From contig SVGB01000002.1 of assembly GCA_015056565.1 (NCBI GenBank), positions 62,001 through 126,000 of the forward strand: 64,000 nt of DNA, read 5' to 3'. Below, piece by piece: positions 1-8,119 of the stretch. Position 1 is the stretch's first letter; each line of letters opens with the position of its first letter. A program made the position numbers and the translations under genes. Origin of the DNA: Butyrivibrio sp. GTDB taxonomy: Bacteria; Bacillota; Clostridia; Lachnospirales; Lachnospiraceae. A model generated the notes under the pieces. That model did no database searches. It was not told the origin of the DNA and worked only from the letters and a program-made list of their open reading frames with translations.

Positions 1-1
1 T

Positions 2-433
2 CCATCCGGTAATATGGCCATAGTTCGTACGTTAAAGGGCGATAATAATATTGAGATCAAGGACAATACAGTTCTTATAATTGGAAATTCAGGGGATGTT
101 TCTGTAATAACTCAAGAGAAATTTGCCAGTGCTTATACCATAACTGGCAAAAAATTCAAACTAAACGTGGATTATACTCCCACCATTAAAAATGCTGATA
201 CAGGCAAGATAATATCACTAATGCCAGAAGCAAAAGGCTGTATTTCAACAGGAGAGATCAACGTATATGCAAAGAAGCTAAACAGCTTCACCAAAGTTTT
301 CCCTTACTGGGATGAAGACACTTATATGATTGGCCAAAAGGGCGATTATATAGCAGTAAGTGTTGATGATCCCCAGGATATTTTTATAATAGAAAAGGCC
401 TTCTTTAAGAAGACCTATAATATAGCCAGGTGA
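2..433 (+). CDS. Unrecognised protein, probably 5'-truncated by the window edge
   Basis: The frame is already open at the left edge (Pro-Ser-Gly-Asn codons precede the first Met at base 14), and no ribosome binding site precedes that Met. This is therefore probably the C-terminal part of a longer gene. The visible residues look beta-rich, with no signal peptide or membrane segment. Near the end a GDYIAVSVDD stretch followed by a hydrophobic strand resembles the PGDYG-type domain of small cytoplasmic proteins, but I cannot name the family. The stop lies 3 bases from the stop of the convergent recombinase gene. No function is proposed. Confidence 0.55.
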   Translation, partial: PSGNMAIVRTLKGDNNIEIKDNTVLIIGNSGDVSVITQEKFASAYTITGKKFKLNVDYTPTIKNADTGKIISLMPEAKGCISTGEINVYAKKLNSFTKVFPYWDEDTYMIGQKGDYIAVSVDDPQDIFIIEKAFFKKTYNIAR

Positions 434-436
434 ATA

Positions 437-1501
437 TTATTTTTTGTTTTCTCTTAGTTTGACCATTCTTGCTGCCCGGCGTCTGTTTTCGTCATCCTGG
501 GCTGCATAATGCTTACGTGTTGTATTGACATCCTTGTGTCCAAGAACGTCTGCAACAAGGTAAATATCACCAGATTCTTTATAGAGATTTGTGCCAAAAG
601 TGCTTCTAAGCTTATGAGGTGTTATTTTCTTAAGCGTAGTTACATTTCTGGCATATTTTTTTACCAGATTTTCAACAGCCCTTACTGTAATTCGTTTATT
701 CTGAAGAGATAAAAACAGCGCATTTTCGCTGCCTTCACAGGGAATAATTAGCTTCCTCTGTTCAAGATAATCTAAAAGAGCGTCTCTAACTTCATCAGGG
801 AAATAGATAACAGTGTTATATCCGCCTTTTCTGTGAACACTAAGACCATTATTTTCAAAGTCTATATCATCAATATCTATGCCAACGCACTCAGAGACAC
901 GAAGTCCAGTCCCTAAAAGAAGCGTTAGTAATGCGACATCACGAAGCTTGGTTTTTTCGTGATATTTTAGCTGTGATTTTGTAAGCTTTTCCCCAGCCTC
1001 AACCTGATCAAGCAGAGTCGCAACCTCATTTGGCTCAAGTCTTATGATCTCATGCTCATGGAGTTTGGGCATATTGATAAGCTCTGCTGTATTTCTTTTT
1101 ATCATTTCTGATTTGTAGAAATAATCATACATTCTGCGAAGAGCAGACATTTTTCTCTTTTTCCCCTGCTCGGCGTTTGTTATCTCTTTTTCACCCTTCT
1201 CGTATAGGGATAAATATTCCATATACTCCTCAAGGTCTTCCCTTTCTATCATATCAAGCACATCAATCTGATAGTCTTTTATGTCAATCTTGGAAAGAGA
1301 AGGGTTCCTACTATGTAAAAACTCAAAAAATACGCGGATATCATAAGCATAACCAAGCCTGGTCCTGGCGGAAGTAGTTGGTTCAATACCTCTAAAGAAC
1401 TGTCGGCAGAATCTTGGCAGTTCATCTAAAACATCGCGCATTTTTAAAATATTCAGTTTATCCTGTTCCTCATAATACTTATCATAATTACTATTATTCA
1501 T
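437..1501 (-). CDS. Tyrosine recombinase, XerS-like
   Basis: This is a site-specific DNA recombinase of the phage-integrase family, 354 residues from the chosen ATG. An N-terminal SAM-like DNA-binding domain (about residues 25-140) precedes the catalytic domain. All catalytic residues are visible: Arg in GTGLRVSEC (about 201), Lys in HRKGG (225), His and Arg in HKLRSTFG (296, 299), His in LGHKD (322) and nucleophile Tyr in RKHYA (332). The length and single-gene context resemble XerS, the single chromosome-dimer recombinase of some Firmicutes, more than a phage integrase; no phage genes flank it. A TTG at 1540 would add 13 residues but has no Shine-Dalgarno sequence. The ATG at 1501 also has only a weak one, so the start is uncertain. 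Its dif-type site was not identified. Confidence 0.85.
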   Translation of the reverse strand: MNNSNYDKYYEEQDKLNILKMRDVLDELPRFCRQFFRGIEPTTSARTRLGYAYDIRVFFEFLHSRNPSLSKIDIKDYQIDVLDMIEREDLEEYMEYLSLYEKGEKEITNAEQGKKRKMSALRRMYDYFYKSEMIKRNTAELINMPKLHEHEIIRLEPNEVATLLDQVEAGEKLTKSQLKYHEKTKLRDVALLTLLLGTGLRVSECVGIDIDDIDFENNGLSVHRKGGYNTVIYFPDEVRDALLDYLEQRKLIIPCEGSENALFLSLQNKRITVRAVENLVKKYARNVTTLKKITPHKLRSTFGTNLYKESGDIYLVADVLGHKDVNTTRKHYAAQDDENRRRAARMVKLRENKK

Positions 1502-1540
1502 GCACTCATTATAGCATAGATAAGAAACCCTATTATACAA

Positions 1541-1569
1541 ATTATTGTATGAAATAACGATTATTGTAT
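1541..1569. repeat. Two 10-bp direct repeats upstream of the recombinase
   Basis: The sequence ATTATTGTAT occurs exactly at 1541-1550 and 1560-1569, a 19-bp period, in the region between the divergent recombinase and carboxypeptidase genes. The spacing is just under two helical turns. It could be a binding site for a regulator or for the recombinase itself. It does not match the usual Firmicute dif consensus. The region is AT-rich, so chance is possible. Confidence 0.4.
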
Positions 1570-1654
1570 AAATATAGTGCTTTTATATTGATAGAAGCCT
1601 GCTCAAAATGATAAGATTATTTCGTTCCATTTATTTTGGGGGGTTTATTATAAG

Positions 1655-2773
1655 TTGGGCACAAGAGCAAATTATAGAAAAAAAGATGGATCAAGGCTTT
1701 CAGCTTCTGAATATAGGAAAAGAAGGAAAAGGGAGATATATTTCCATATCAGCCTTGTGGTTTTAATTCCCATTCTTCTTATTTCATCTATTATCGTTGT
1801 TATCCACAAGGTAAAGCATAAAAATGAGGCTCCAGTTCATCCTGTAGAGGTTGAAAATTCAACCGAAGAGATCAGTATTATTGATACAGTAATAGAAGAT
1901 GTTGAGATAGAAGAGGAAAACCCATATCTTACAAAATCAACTGATTCTGAGAGCTTTTTTGAAGGTTATGATTTCCAGATAGATTCTGAAACAGTAGGAA
2001 TTACCAGCGAAGAAGTATATAGCACTTACGGCCTTTTGGTCAATTTAGATACAGGCAAGGTGATTGCTTCAAAAGAAGGTAATGTCACTATAAATCCTGC
2101 ATCAATGACCAAAATTCTTACATTGCTGGTTGCTGTGGAACATCTTGATGACATTGATAATACTTTCACAATGACTCAGGAGATAGGGGATTACGTATTT
2201 AAAAATGATTGTAGCCAGGTGGGGTTTGTAGTTGGTGAAGAAGTTCCAGTGAAGGACCTTTTATATGGCACGATCTTGCCATCAGGAGCAGATGCTGCAA
2301 TGTGCCTGGCTGAATACATAGCTGGATCCCAGGAAGCATTTGTAGATATGATGAACGAAAAATTAGATGAACTTGGCCTTTCTGATACAGCGCATTTTAC
2401 CAATTGCATTGGTGTATATGATAAGGATCATTATTGTACATTACTTGATATGGCTATGATATTAAAGGCCGCAGAAGAAAATGATCTTTGCCATGAGATT
2501 TTAAATGCAAGGACCTATTTAACAACACCAACTGCAGAGCATCCAGAAGGCCTCCAGATTTCCAATTGGTTTTTAAGAAGAATTGAGGATAAAGATACTC
2601 ATGGAGATGTCGTTGGAGCAAAAACCGGATTTGTAAATGAATCTGGTTGTTGCGGAGCATCTTATGAAATTTCAAACGATGGAACTCATTACATATGTGT
2701 CACAGCAGATGCCTGGAGCTCATGGAGATGCATATATGATCAGGTTGATATTTACAGTACATTCTGTACCTGA
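1655..2773 (+). CDS. Membrane-anchored D-alanyl-D-alanine carboxypeptidase (peptidase S11)
   Basis: This serine peptidase of the low-molecular-weight penicillin-binding protein family trims the terminal D-Ala of peptidoglycan stem peptides outside the membrane. The start is TTG at 1655, supported by a G-rich Shine-Dalgarno run (1638-1643). A short basic cytoplasmic tail is followed by one membrane segment (about residues 29-51), an acidic linker to about 100, and the catalytic domain. Active-site motifs are SMTK (Ser150, Lys153), SGAD (210-213, Asp where SxN has Asn) and KTG (323-325). The protein ends about 40 residues after KTG, so it lacks the usual C-terminal beta domain of DacA. The N-terminal anchor differs from the C-terminal amphipathic anchor of classical PBP5. 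Confidence 0.85.
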   Translation: MGTRANYRKKDGSRLSASEYRKRRKREIYFHISLVVLIPILLISSIIVVIHKVKHKNEAPVHPVEVENSTEEISIIDTVIEDVEIEEENPYLTKSTDSESFFEGYDFQIDSETVGITSEEVYSTYGLLVNLDTGKVIASKEGNVTINPASMTKILTLLVAVEHLDDIDNTFTMTQEIGDYVFKNDCSQVGFVVGEEVPVKDLLYGTILPSGADAAMCLAEYIAGSQEAFVDMMNEKLDELGLSDTAHFTNCIGVYDKDHYCTLLDMAMILKAAEENDLCHEILNARTYLTTPTAEHPEGLQISNWFLRRIEDKDTHGDVVGAKTGFVNESGCCGASYEISNDGTHYICVTADAWSSWRCIYDQVDIYSTFCT

Positions 2774-2814
2774 TTGCTTATTTGAGACTTATTTGAGTTA
2801 TACCTTTATACTGT

Positions 2815-2846
2815 ACTATTCGTAAAACTGACGTTTTGCGAATAGT
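2815..2846 (+). repeat. Near-perfect 14-bp inverted repeat with 4-base loop
   Basis: Arms ACTATTCGTAAAAC and GTTTTGCGAATAGT flank TGAC, 41 bases after the carboxypeptidase stop. In plus-strand RNA the only irregular pair is a G-U wobble, so the stem is continuous. No U-run follows, so it is not a standard terminator. A close copy of the right arm core (TTGCGAATA then TTAA) recurs at 2943-2956. It may be an mRNA 3'-end stabiliser or an operator. Confidence 0.5.
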
Positions 2847-2896
2847 TAAATATCGGTCACAAAGCCAAAATTCACTTGATCAATGTTCAATCCAGC

Positions 2897-2938
2897 AAAA
2901 AATCCCTGATGAATCATTACTCTTCATCAGGGATTTTT
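2897..2938. terminator. Bidirectional rho-independent terminator
   Basis: A 16-bp stem (AATCCCTGATGAA against TTCATCAGGGATT, with flanking A and T runs) encloses a 9-base loop. The A-run on the left and T-run on the right allow termination from both sides. It separates the plus-strand carboxypeptidase gene from the minus-strand dihydroxyacetone kinase operon. Confidence 0.9.
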
Positions 2939-2961
2939 ACGTTGCGAATACTTAATACAAA

Positions 2962-3957
2962 TTATGCCTGAACAAATGCTGGTGTATCTGCAGGTGCATC
3001 AAGATACTTTTTAAGTTCATCATCAAGTTTAAGAAGTGTTATTGAGAAGCCTTCCATATCAAGAGATGTCATATAGTTGCCAACAAGAGTCTTGTAAACC
3101 TTGATGTTCTTCTTGGACAACTCTTCCGAAAGATGCTTATTTGCTACAAAGAGCTCCATAAGAGGTGTTCCGCCCATTCCATTTACCATAACAGCAACTT
3201 CATCACCAGAATTGTAGATGCCCTCTGCAAGTATCTTGCCAAGGAGCTTATCTACAATATCGTTAACAGGACTGATCTTTTCACGATGTGTTCCTGGCTC
3301 ACCATGGATACCAATTCCAATCTCAACCTCATCTTCTGCCAGATCAAAACTTGGCTTTCCAGCTGCAGGAACTGTACATGCATCAACAGCCATTCCCATT
3401 GAACGAACATTAGCAATCACCTTTTCTGCAACACCTTTGACAGTTGCAAGGTCTCCACCAGCTTCAGCACAGGCACCAGCAAGCTTATGAACAAAGATTG
3501 TTCCAGCGATTCCTCTTCTGCCTGTAGTCCAGGTACTGTTTTCAACAGCAACGTCATCCGCTGTGATAACCTGATCAACTTCGATTCCTTCATCTCTTGC
3601 CATGTCAGCAGCCATTTCAAAGTTCATAACATCGCCAGTGTAGTTCTTGATAACAAGAAGAACTCCCTTACCGCCGTCAGCCGCTTTTATGGCCTCAAAT
3701 ACCTGGTCGGGTGTAGGTGAAGTAAATACTGCTCCAGCAATCGCTCCGTCAAGCATTCCCTTTCCTACATAGCCGCCATGTGCAGGCTCATGTCCGGAAC
3801 CACCACCAGAAACAAGCGCAACTTTCCCCTGTGAGCCGCCAGCTCTTACGACAACATCAAATCCATCAAGTCTCTTAAGATACTGAGGATAAGCAGCTAT
3901 CATGCCATCCAGCATCTCATCAACGATGTTGTCTACCCCATTGATTAGTTTCTTCAT
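2962..3957 (-). CDS. dhaK: Dihydroxyacetone kinase, substrate-binding subunit DhaK
   Basis: DhaK binds dihydroxyacetone covalently as a hemiaminal and presents it to DhaL for phosphorylation to dihydroxyacetone phosphate in the cytoplasm. The 331-residue protein has the family's usual length. It shows the GGGSGHEP motif (51-58, His56) and the substrate-binding histidine in GIGIHGEPG at His218, the same number as in the E. coli enzyme. The ATG at 3957 is chosen because AAGGAGG lies just upstream; a longer frame to 4047 would overlap dhaM and has no such site. It is the last gene of the dhaL-dhaM-dhaK operon and ends at a bidirectional terminator. Confidence 0.95.
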   Translation of the reverse strand: MKKLINGVDNIVDEMLDGMIAAYPQYLKRLDGFDVVVRAGGSQGKVALVSGGGSGHEPAHGGYVGKGMLDGAIAGAVFTSPTPDQVFEAIKAADGGKGVLLVIKNYTGDVMNFEMAADMARDEGIEVDQVITADDVAVENSTWTTGRRGIAGTIFVHKLAGACAEAGGDLATVKGVAEKVIANVRSMGMAVDACTVPAAGKPSFDLAEDEVEIGIGIHGEPGTHREKISPVNDIVDKLLGKILAEGIYNSGDEVAVMVNGMGGTPLMELFVANKHLSEELSKKNIKVYKTLVGNYMTSLDMEGFSITLLKLDDELKKYLDAPADTPAFVQA

Positions 3958-3977
3958 GTCCAGCCTCCTTTTTTCCT

Positions 3978-4370
3978 TTAGTTTATTTTTTTTACAGCTT
4001 TTGTTTGCTCCGCCGCTGTAATAACTTCCTCCAATTTGCTTCCACAAGCCGCCGTGACTGCGGCAGCTATGGCTCCTTCAACTATGGGTGCGTCAACAAG
4101 TCTTGCATTGATATCTTCGCCGTCAAGCAGTTCTATTGCCGTTTCTGCTGACATTATTCCGCTTCCAAGGTCAGCCAGGATCACTACTCCATCACCGGTT
4201 TCAGCTTCCTTTATAGCCTCAGAAATCCTTACTGCATCAGTACCGATGCTTTTATCCTCCATCCCTCCTGCAGCAATTATTCCTTTATGTGTTGGTGCAA
4301 CCTGATCCGTAAGATCTTTAATTCCTTCTGCAATCTTATAACTGTGAGATACTATAACAAGTCCTACCAT
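3978..4370 (-). CDS. dhaM: Dihydroxyacetone kinase phosphotransfer subunit DhaM (EIIA-Man fold)
   Basis: DhaM takes phosphate from the PTS proteins EI and HPr and re-phosphorylates the ADP held by DhaL. The 130-residue protein is the minimal EIIA-mannose-like domain, with no fused HPr or EI domains as in E. coli. The phospho-accepting histidine is His9 in IVSHS, and the GDGVVILADLGSG segment is typical of the family. It sits between dhaL (6 bases away) and dhaK (20 bases to the chosen start). Its presence implies PTS-dependent rather than ATP-dependent dihydroxyacetone phosphorylation; HPr and EI are not in the window. Confidence 0.93.
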   Translation of the reverse strand: MVGLVIVSHSYKIAEGIKDLTDQVAPTHKGIIAAGGMEDKSIGTDAVRISEAIKEAETGDGVVILADLGSGIMSAETAIELLDGEDINARLVDAPIVEGAIAAAVTAACGSKLEEVITAAEQTKAVKKIN

Positions 4371-4376
4371 GTATGT

Positions 4377-4997
4377 TTACCCCTTAATAAAATCTCTTAT
4401 AGTTTCAAGTGTAAATGTAAGCGATGTCGCTCCAGGATCCTGATGTCCTATACTTCTGTCTCCTAGATAGCTTGCCCTTCCTTTGGTTGCAGCTATTGTC
4501 TTTGTAAATTCGATTCCCTCATTTGCTGCTGCGCAAGCTGCATCAAGAGCATCTCCAATTGATGATCCAGCATCATTTTTTTCACAAAATGCATCATAAG
4601 CAGGAATAAGTGAATCCAGCATGGTTTTTTCACCTTTTTCTGCTTTACCTCTCTTCTGAATACCAGCTATTGCGGCTTCTAAAGCAAGCCTAAGATCATC
4701 TGCTGATAATGTTTCTTTTCCCATAAGGACTTTTCCAGCTTCCATAAATGCAGTTCCATATAAAGGCCCTGATGCACCGCCTACAGTTGATAAAAGAGTC
4801 ATACCCGTTTTCTTTAAGCATGCTCCAATATCTGGGTCATCCTGAGAAACCTTCTCTATGACAGATTGAAAGCCTCTTGCCATGTTAACACCATGATCAG
4901 CATCTCCAATTTCTCTGTCCAGATCAGTCAAAAAATCCTTGTTTTCAATGATCTTATCTCCAATAGCTTTAAGGCAATCATAAACTCGTGTAGACAT
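4377..4997 (-). CDS. dhaL: Dihydroxyacetone kinase ADP-binding subunit DhaL
   Basis: DhaL holds ADP/ATP and magnesium and transfers phosphate to dihydroxyacetone bound on DhaK. The 206-residue all-helical protein carries the metal-binding GDADHG motif (31-36) and TVGGASGPLYG for phosphate contacts. The C-terminal DPGATS motif near the end is also characteristic. The ATG at 4997 is preferred over a TTG two codons upstream because GGAGG lies about 10 bases before it. It is the first gene of the operon; the order L-M-K differs from the usual K-L-M. Confidence 0.93.
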   Translation of the reverse strand: MSTRVYDCLKAIGDKIIENKDFLTDLDREIGDADHGVNMARGFQSVIEKVSQDDPDIGACLKKTGMTLLSTVGGASGPLYGTAFMEAGKVLMGKETLSADDLRLALEAAIAGIQKRGKAEKGEKTMLDSLIPAYDAFCEKNDAGSSIGDALDAACAAANEGIEFTKTIAATKGRASYLGDRSIGHQDPGATSLTFTLETIRDFIKG

Positions 4998-5045
4998 ATG
5001 CAATTTGTCCTCCCATATTTGTAGTATTTAAATCCTGCTTAGTAT

Positions 5046-5054
5046 ATTATAACA
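5046..5054 (-). promoter_or_regulatory. Probable extended -10 promoter element of the dha operon
   Basis: On the minus strand TGTTATAAT lies about 50 bases upstream of dhaL, a perfect TATAAT with the TG extension. No convincing -35 box is placed 16-18 bases upstream, so assignment rests on the -10 alone. Confidence 0.4.
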
Positions 5055-5145
5055 AATTGATATCATATTTCCATACAGTTTATGTCGTAAATACACAAAT
5101 GTATTATCAAAACATTAAATTGTATTCGTTATTTTTGCAATATAC

Positions 5146-5177
5146 AAAAAAAGCTCCCTGCCTTAGCAGGAAGCTTT
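5146..5177 (-). terminator. Rho-independent terminator of the 5183-5767 gene
   Basis: On the minus strand the stem AAAGCTTCCTGC pairs with GCAGGGAGCTTT around a TAAG loop, followed by a T-run. It begins a few bases after the stop codon at 5183. Confidence 0.85.
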
Positions 5178-5182
5178 AAAAA

Positions 5183-5767
5183 TCATTCTTTTGTTTTATC
5201 AGATAAAATACTGTTTATCAGATCGTCTACTGAGCCACTTCGATACGAATTACCATTCATATCTGCAAAGAAATTCAATTTTCCGTCATTACCAAAAGAA
5301 ATACCAAAGTTTGAGATCTCATCCTTTTCATCAGTATTTTCTGAAATCTTATTGCCAAGATCAGTAACCATTTTCATAGCGTCATCTATCTGTCCAAGAA
5401 GCTTATCTTTAGCATCTTTATCATTTGGATCATCTGAAGCTAAAAGTTTCATCTCATCTTCAGATAAAATGATGCTGTATTCCAGATCACCGCCTATCTG
5501 AGACAGGTCCTCATCTGGACCGGCAACGAATACATCTGCATTGTCATATTTCTTTTGCAGAAGGTCAACAACTCTTCCATACATCTCAACTTCAGGAGAA
5601 AGCTCAAATTTTACGCCCTCGCCAAAGAGATTTTTGGCTGCTGATGAATCCCTGGTCTCTGTTTTTGCTGGAGTGCGGGCATTCTTGTTTATTGTTCCAC
5701 TTCTGACATTTACAGGTTCTTTGCTGGTAAATAATTGATTAATACCGCTGCTTACACCACTTGCCAT
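5183..5767 (-). CDS. Hypothetical protein, possibly DUF6033-like
   Basis: This 194-residue soluble protein has no signal peptide or membrane segment. The N-terminus (residues 1-60) is Ser/Gly/Asn-rich and likely disordered; residues 70-165 are acidic with alternating helix and strand character and end in a SFGNDGKLNFFADMNG segment. The overall look resembles lineage-specific Lachnospiraceae proteins grouped as DUF6033, but I cannot confirm this by eye. The ATG at 5767 follows AAGGAGGAAAAGCT, so the 12-residue longer frame is rejected. It stands alone between two terminators, implying its own promoter in 5768-5890. No function can be assigned. Confidence 0.75.
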   Translation of the reverse strand: MASGVSSGINQLFTSKEPVNVRSGTINKNARTPAKTETRDSSAAKNLFGEGVKFELSPEVEMYGRVVDLLQKKYDNADVFVAGPDEDLSQIGGDLEYSIILSEDEMKLLASDDPNDKDAKDKLLGQIDDAMKMVTDLGNKISENTDEKDEISNFGISFGNDGKLNFFADMNGNSYRSGSVDDLINSILSDKTKE

Positions 5768-5891
5768 AGCTTTTCCTCCTTGAAAAATCTTCGCAGAATC
5801 CATTCTGCGGACATACTCGTCTATTTGGGTTTAATATAACACATATTATTCTTACAAACGATTAAAAAAGAATAAAATATTATATTAAAAG

Positions 5892-5929
5892 AAAAAAACT
5901 TCCAGACAACTAAATGTTATCTGAAAGTT
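5892..5929 (-). terminator. Rho-independent terminator of the cytidylate-kinase-like gene
   Basis: On the minus strand AACTTTCAGATAAC pairs with GTTGTCTGGAAGTT, using two G-U pairs, and is followed by a T-run. It lies about 26 bases beyond the stop at 5955. Confidence 0.75.
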
Positions 5930-5954
5930 TAAATCTGCATGTATTATAAAGCAA

Positions 5955-6587
5955 TTACTTTTTAATCTGCTCAAAATCTTCAATATACTGGATAATAAAC
6001 TTAACTGTACCTTCAATACCCAGTTTCGATGAATTGATGCAAAGATCGTAGCTGTCTGCTCGTCCCCATTTCTTGGACGAGTAGTAATTGTAATAACTCT
6101 GACGCTGCTTATCTTTTTTACTCATCATGTCTTTTGCCTGATCATCTGTTTTAACATCATCAAAACGTTCTTTTATCCTTTTGATCTTGGCATCTTCATC
6201 TGCATATATGAAAAGGTTTAATACATTGTCATAATCAGATAAAGCATAATCCGCACATCTTCCAACTATTACGCATGGGCCTTCATCTGCAATCTTCTTG
6301 ATGGTATCAAACTGTGCAAGGAAAACCTTGTGGCTTATTGGCATATCAACAAAACTTGAAGCGTTGTAGCCAAAGGAATAAGTATCCATAACAAGGTTGT
6401 ATAAAAAAGAATTAGTTGGTCTCTCATCGTGATTCTGTATCATCTCCTCACAGAATCCGCTTTCTTTAGCTGCTCGGCTAAGGAGCTCTTTGTCATAGCA
6501 CTTAATCCCGAAGTGCTGGGCTACCAACTCGCCTATTTCTCTTCCGCCTGAACCAAATTGTCTTCCTACTGTAATAATAGTATTCAT
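5955..6587 (-). CDS. Cytidylate kinase-like protein
   Basis: This P-loop nucleotide kinase family protein of 210 residues has an N-terminal Walker A-type segment GRQFGSGGREIG (8-19), where the canonical GxxGxGK lysine is not in the usual place. The rest has the mixed alpha/beta layout of the cytidylate-kinase-like family found beside true Cmk in Firmicutes, with an Arg-containing lid region near residues 135-165. It is probably cytoplasmic; the substrate is unknown. The ATG at 6587 has AAAGGAGAATT upstream. It is monocistronic, 39 bases downstream of the rluD stop, and ends at its own terminator. Confidence 0.8.
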   Translation of the reverse strand: MNTIITVGRQFGSGGREIGELVAQHFGIKCYDKELLSRAAKESGFCEEMIQNHDERPTNSFLYNLVMDTYSFGYNASSFVDMPISHKVFLAQFDTIKKIADEGPCVIVGRCADYALSDYDNVLNLFIYADEDAKIKRIKERFDDVKTDDQAKDMMSKKDKQRQSYYNYYSSKKWGRADSYDLCINSSKLGIEGTVKFIIQYIEDFEQIKK

Positions 6588-6626
6588 AGGGCAATTCTCC
6601 TTTATGTTTACTACTTTTATTTTATA

Positions 6627-7556
6627 CTATTTGAGAATCTCAATCAAATGAGAAAAATATTCCGGAAGAGGTGCATCAATCTCAATATATTCCCGTGTTG
6701 TTGGATGGATAAAGCCAAGGGTCTTAGCATGGAGACATTGTCCATTTGTATTAAATTTTGATTTCCTGCCTGGAGCATAAACCTCATCACCAAGAAGCGG
6801 ATGCCCAATATGGGCCATATGAACGCGAATCTGATGTGTCCTTCCTGTTTTCAGTCTGCATTCGATATATGTGAAATTATCCTGTTCAAAGCGCTTTAAA
6901 ACTCTGTAATGTGTAAAAGCATTTTTACCGCCTGAACTAACAACAGCCATTTTTTTCCGATCTGTACTACTTCTTCCAATTGGCGCATCAACATCGCCTT
7001 CATCTTCTTTTAAGATCCCATAGCATATAGCATGGTAGACTCTGTTTATTGAATGCTCTTTTAGCTGATCAGCTATAAATTGATGTGCACTGTCATTTTT
7101 ACAGATAATTACAGATCCTGTAGTGTCTTTATCAATCCTGTGAACAATTCCTGGCCTTAAGACTCCATTAATACCAGACAAATTGTCTTTGCAATGGAAC
7201 ATCACTGCATTTACCAGTGTGTTTTCATAATGTCCGGCAGCTGGATGAACAACCATATCTTTTGGTTTGTTGATAACTATTACATCATTATCTTCATACA
7301 GAATATCAAGTGGAATATCCTGAGGTAAAATCTCAGGCATTTCTGCAGGAGGTATATCCATATGGATCTGATCCAGTTCAGTTACCTTTAGACTTGATTT
7401 AACAGCTTTTCCATTACATGTCACAAGCTTGTCATCAATCAGCTTCTGGATATATGAACGTGAAACATCACTTATAAGCTCACTTATAAGTTTATCAATT
7501 CTCATACCTTCATATTCATCTGTAACTGTAATATCAAAAGATTTATATTCAGCCAT
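6627..7556 (-). CDS. rluD: RluD-family large-subunit rRNA pseudouridine synthase
   Basis: This enzyme isomerises uridine to pseudouridine in 23S rRNA. The 309-residue protein has an N-terminal S4 RNA-binding domain (about 18-75) and an RluA-type catalytic domain containing HRIDKDTTG with the catalytic Asp142, and the later RLKTGRTHQIRVH motif. The gene follows lspA with a TAATG stop-start overlap, as in many Firmicutes where lspA and rluD-type genes are paired. The exact target uridine cannot be told from sequence; RluD-type specificity is the likely case. Confidence 0.92.
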   Translation of the reverse strand: MAEYKSFDITVTDEYEGMRIDKLISELISDVSRSYIQKLIDDKLVTCNGKAVKSSLKVTELDQIHMDIPPAEMPEILPQDIPLDILYEDNDVIVINKPKDMVVHPAAGHYENTLVNAVMFHCKDNLSGINGVLRPGIVHRIDKDTTGSVIICKNDSAHQFIADQLKEHSINRVYHAICYGILKEDEGDVDAPIGRSSTDRKKMAVVSSGGKNAFTHYRVLKRFEQDNFTYIECRLKTGRTHQIRVHMAHIGHPLLGDEVYAPGRKSKFNTNGQCLHAKTLGFIHPTTREYIEIDAPLPEYFSHLIEILK

Positions 7557-8095
7557 TACTTGAATTCTCTAAACTTTTTCTGCTGCTTAAAGCTAAGGAA
7601 ACTAAAATCATTTTCATTGTAATAAAAAAGGAACAAAACAACGAAAAGGAAAGTTGAAACAGTAACATAAATATCAGCCACATTGAATATTGGGAAATTT
7701 ATGATAACAAAATATATAAAATCAACTACGTAATCCTGTCTCACTCTGTCAATCATATTTCCTGCTGCTCCACTTGCAATCAGAACAAGCAAAAAATGCA
7801 TGACATTATATTTTTTATCATCAGGCATTCTGAAAAGAACATATGCAATGATAATAAGAATTAAAACAGCAACCAGGATAAAGAAAACTTTTTGATTTTG
7901 GAGCATTCCAAATGCTGCTCCACTGTTCTTTAGAAAATTAAGTTCCAGAATCCCATCAATTATCTTAAATGCCGGTTTATCCTGCAGATATTCACAAGCA
8001 AGATATTTGGTAAACTGATCCAGAGCCACTAAAAGAACTACCAAAATCACATCAACAATTAAAAAAATCTTTTTCTTCTTTGACAATTTATTCAT
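7556..8095 (-). CDS. lspA: Prolipoprotein signal peptidase
   Basis: LspA cleaves lipoprotein signal peptides ahead of the lipid-modified cysteine in the cytoplasmic membrane. The 179-residue protein has four membrane segments (about 10-27, 69-89, 99-115 and 144-158). It contains NSGAAFG and the catalytic dyad Asp116 (GNMIDRV) and Asp141 (NVADIYV). The window encodes lipoprotein substrates, such as the BMP protein at 61666-62892 and the carboxypeptidase at 12035-13000. The start has AAAAGGATT upstream; aroB ends 24 bases before it. Confidence 0.95.
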   Translation of the reverse strand: MNKLSKKKKIFLIVDVILVVLLVALDQFTKYLACEYLQDKPAFKIIDGILELNFLKNSGAAFGMLQNQKVFFILVAVLILIIIAYVLFRMPDDKKYNVMHFLLVLIASGAAGNMIDRVRQDYVVDFIYFVIINFPIFNVADIYVTVSTFLFVVLFLFYYNENDFSFLSFKQQKKFREFK

Positions 8096-8119
8096 AGCAA
8101 AAAATCCTTTTATTTTCTA

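Noticed and set aside
437-1501. Tyrosine recombinase as sign of a prophage or integrative element
   Set aside because: No excisionase, replication, capsid or transfer genes, no tRNA and no attachment-site duplication are visible around it; it looks like a chromosomal XerS-type gene.
2815-2846. Palindrome read as a dif site for the nearby recombinase
   Set aside because: The arm length, loop and sequence do not match known dif or difSL sites; it fits an RNA hairpin or operator better.
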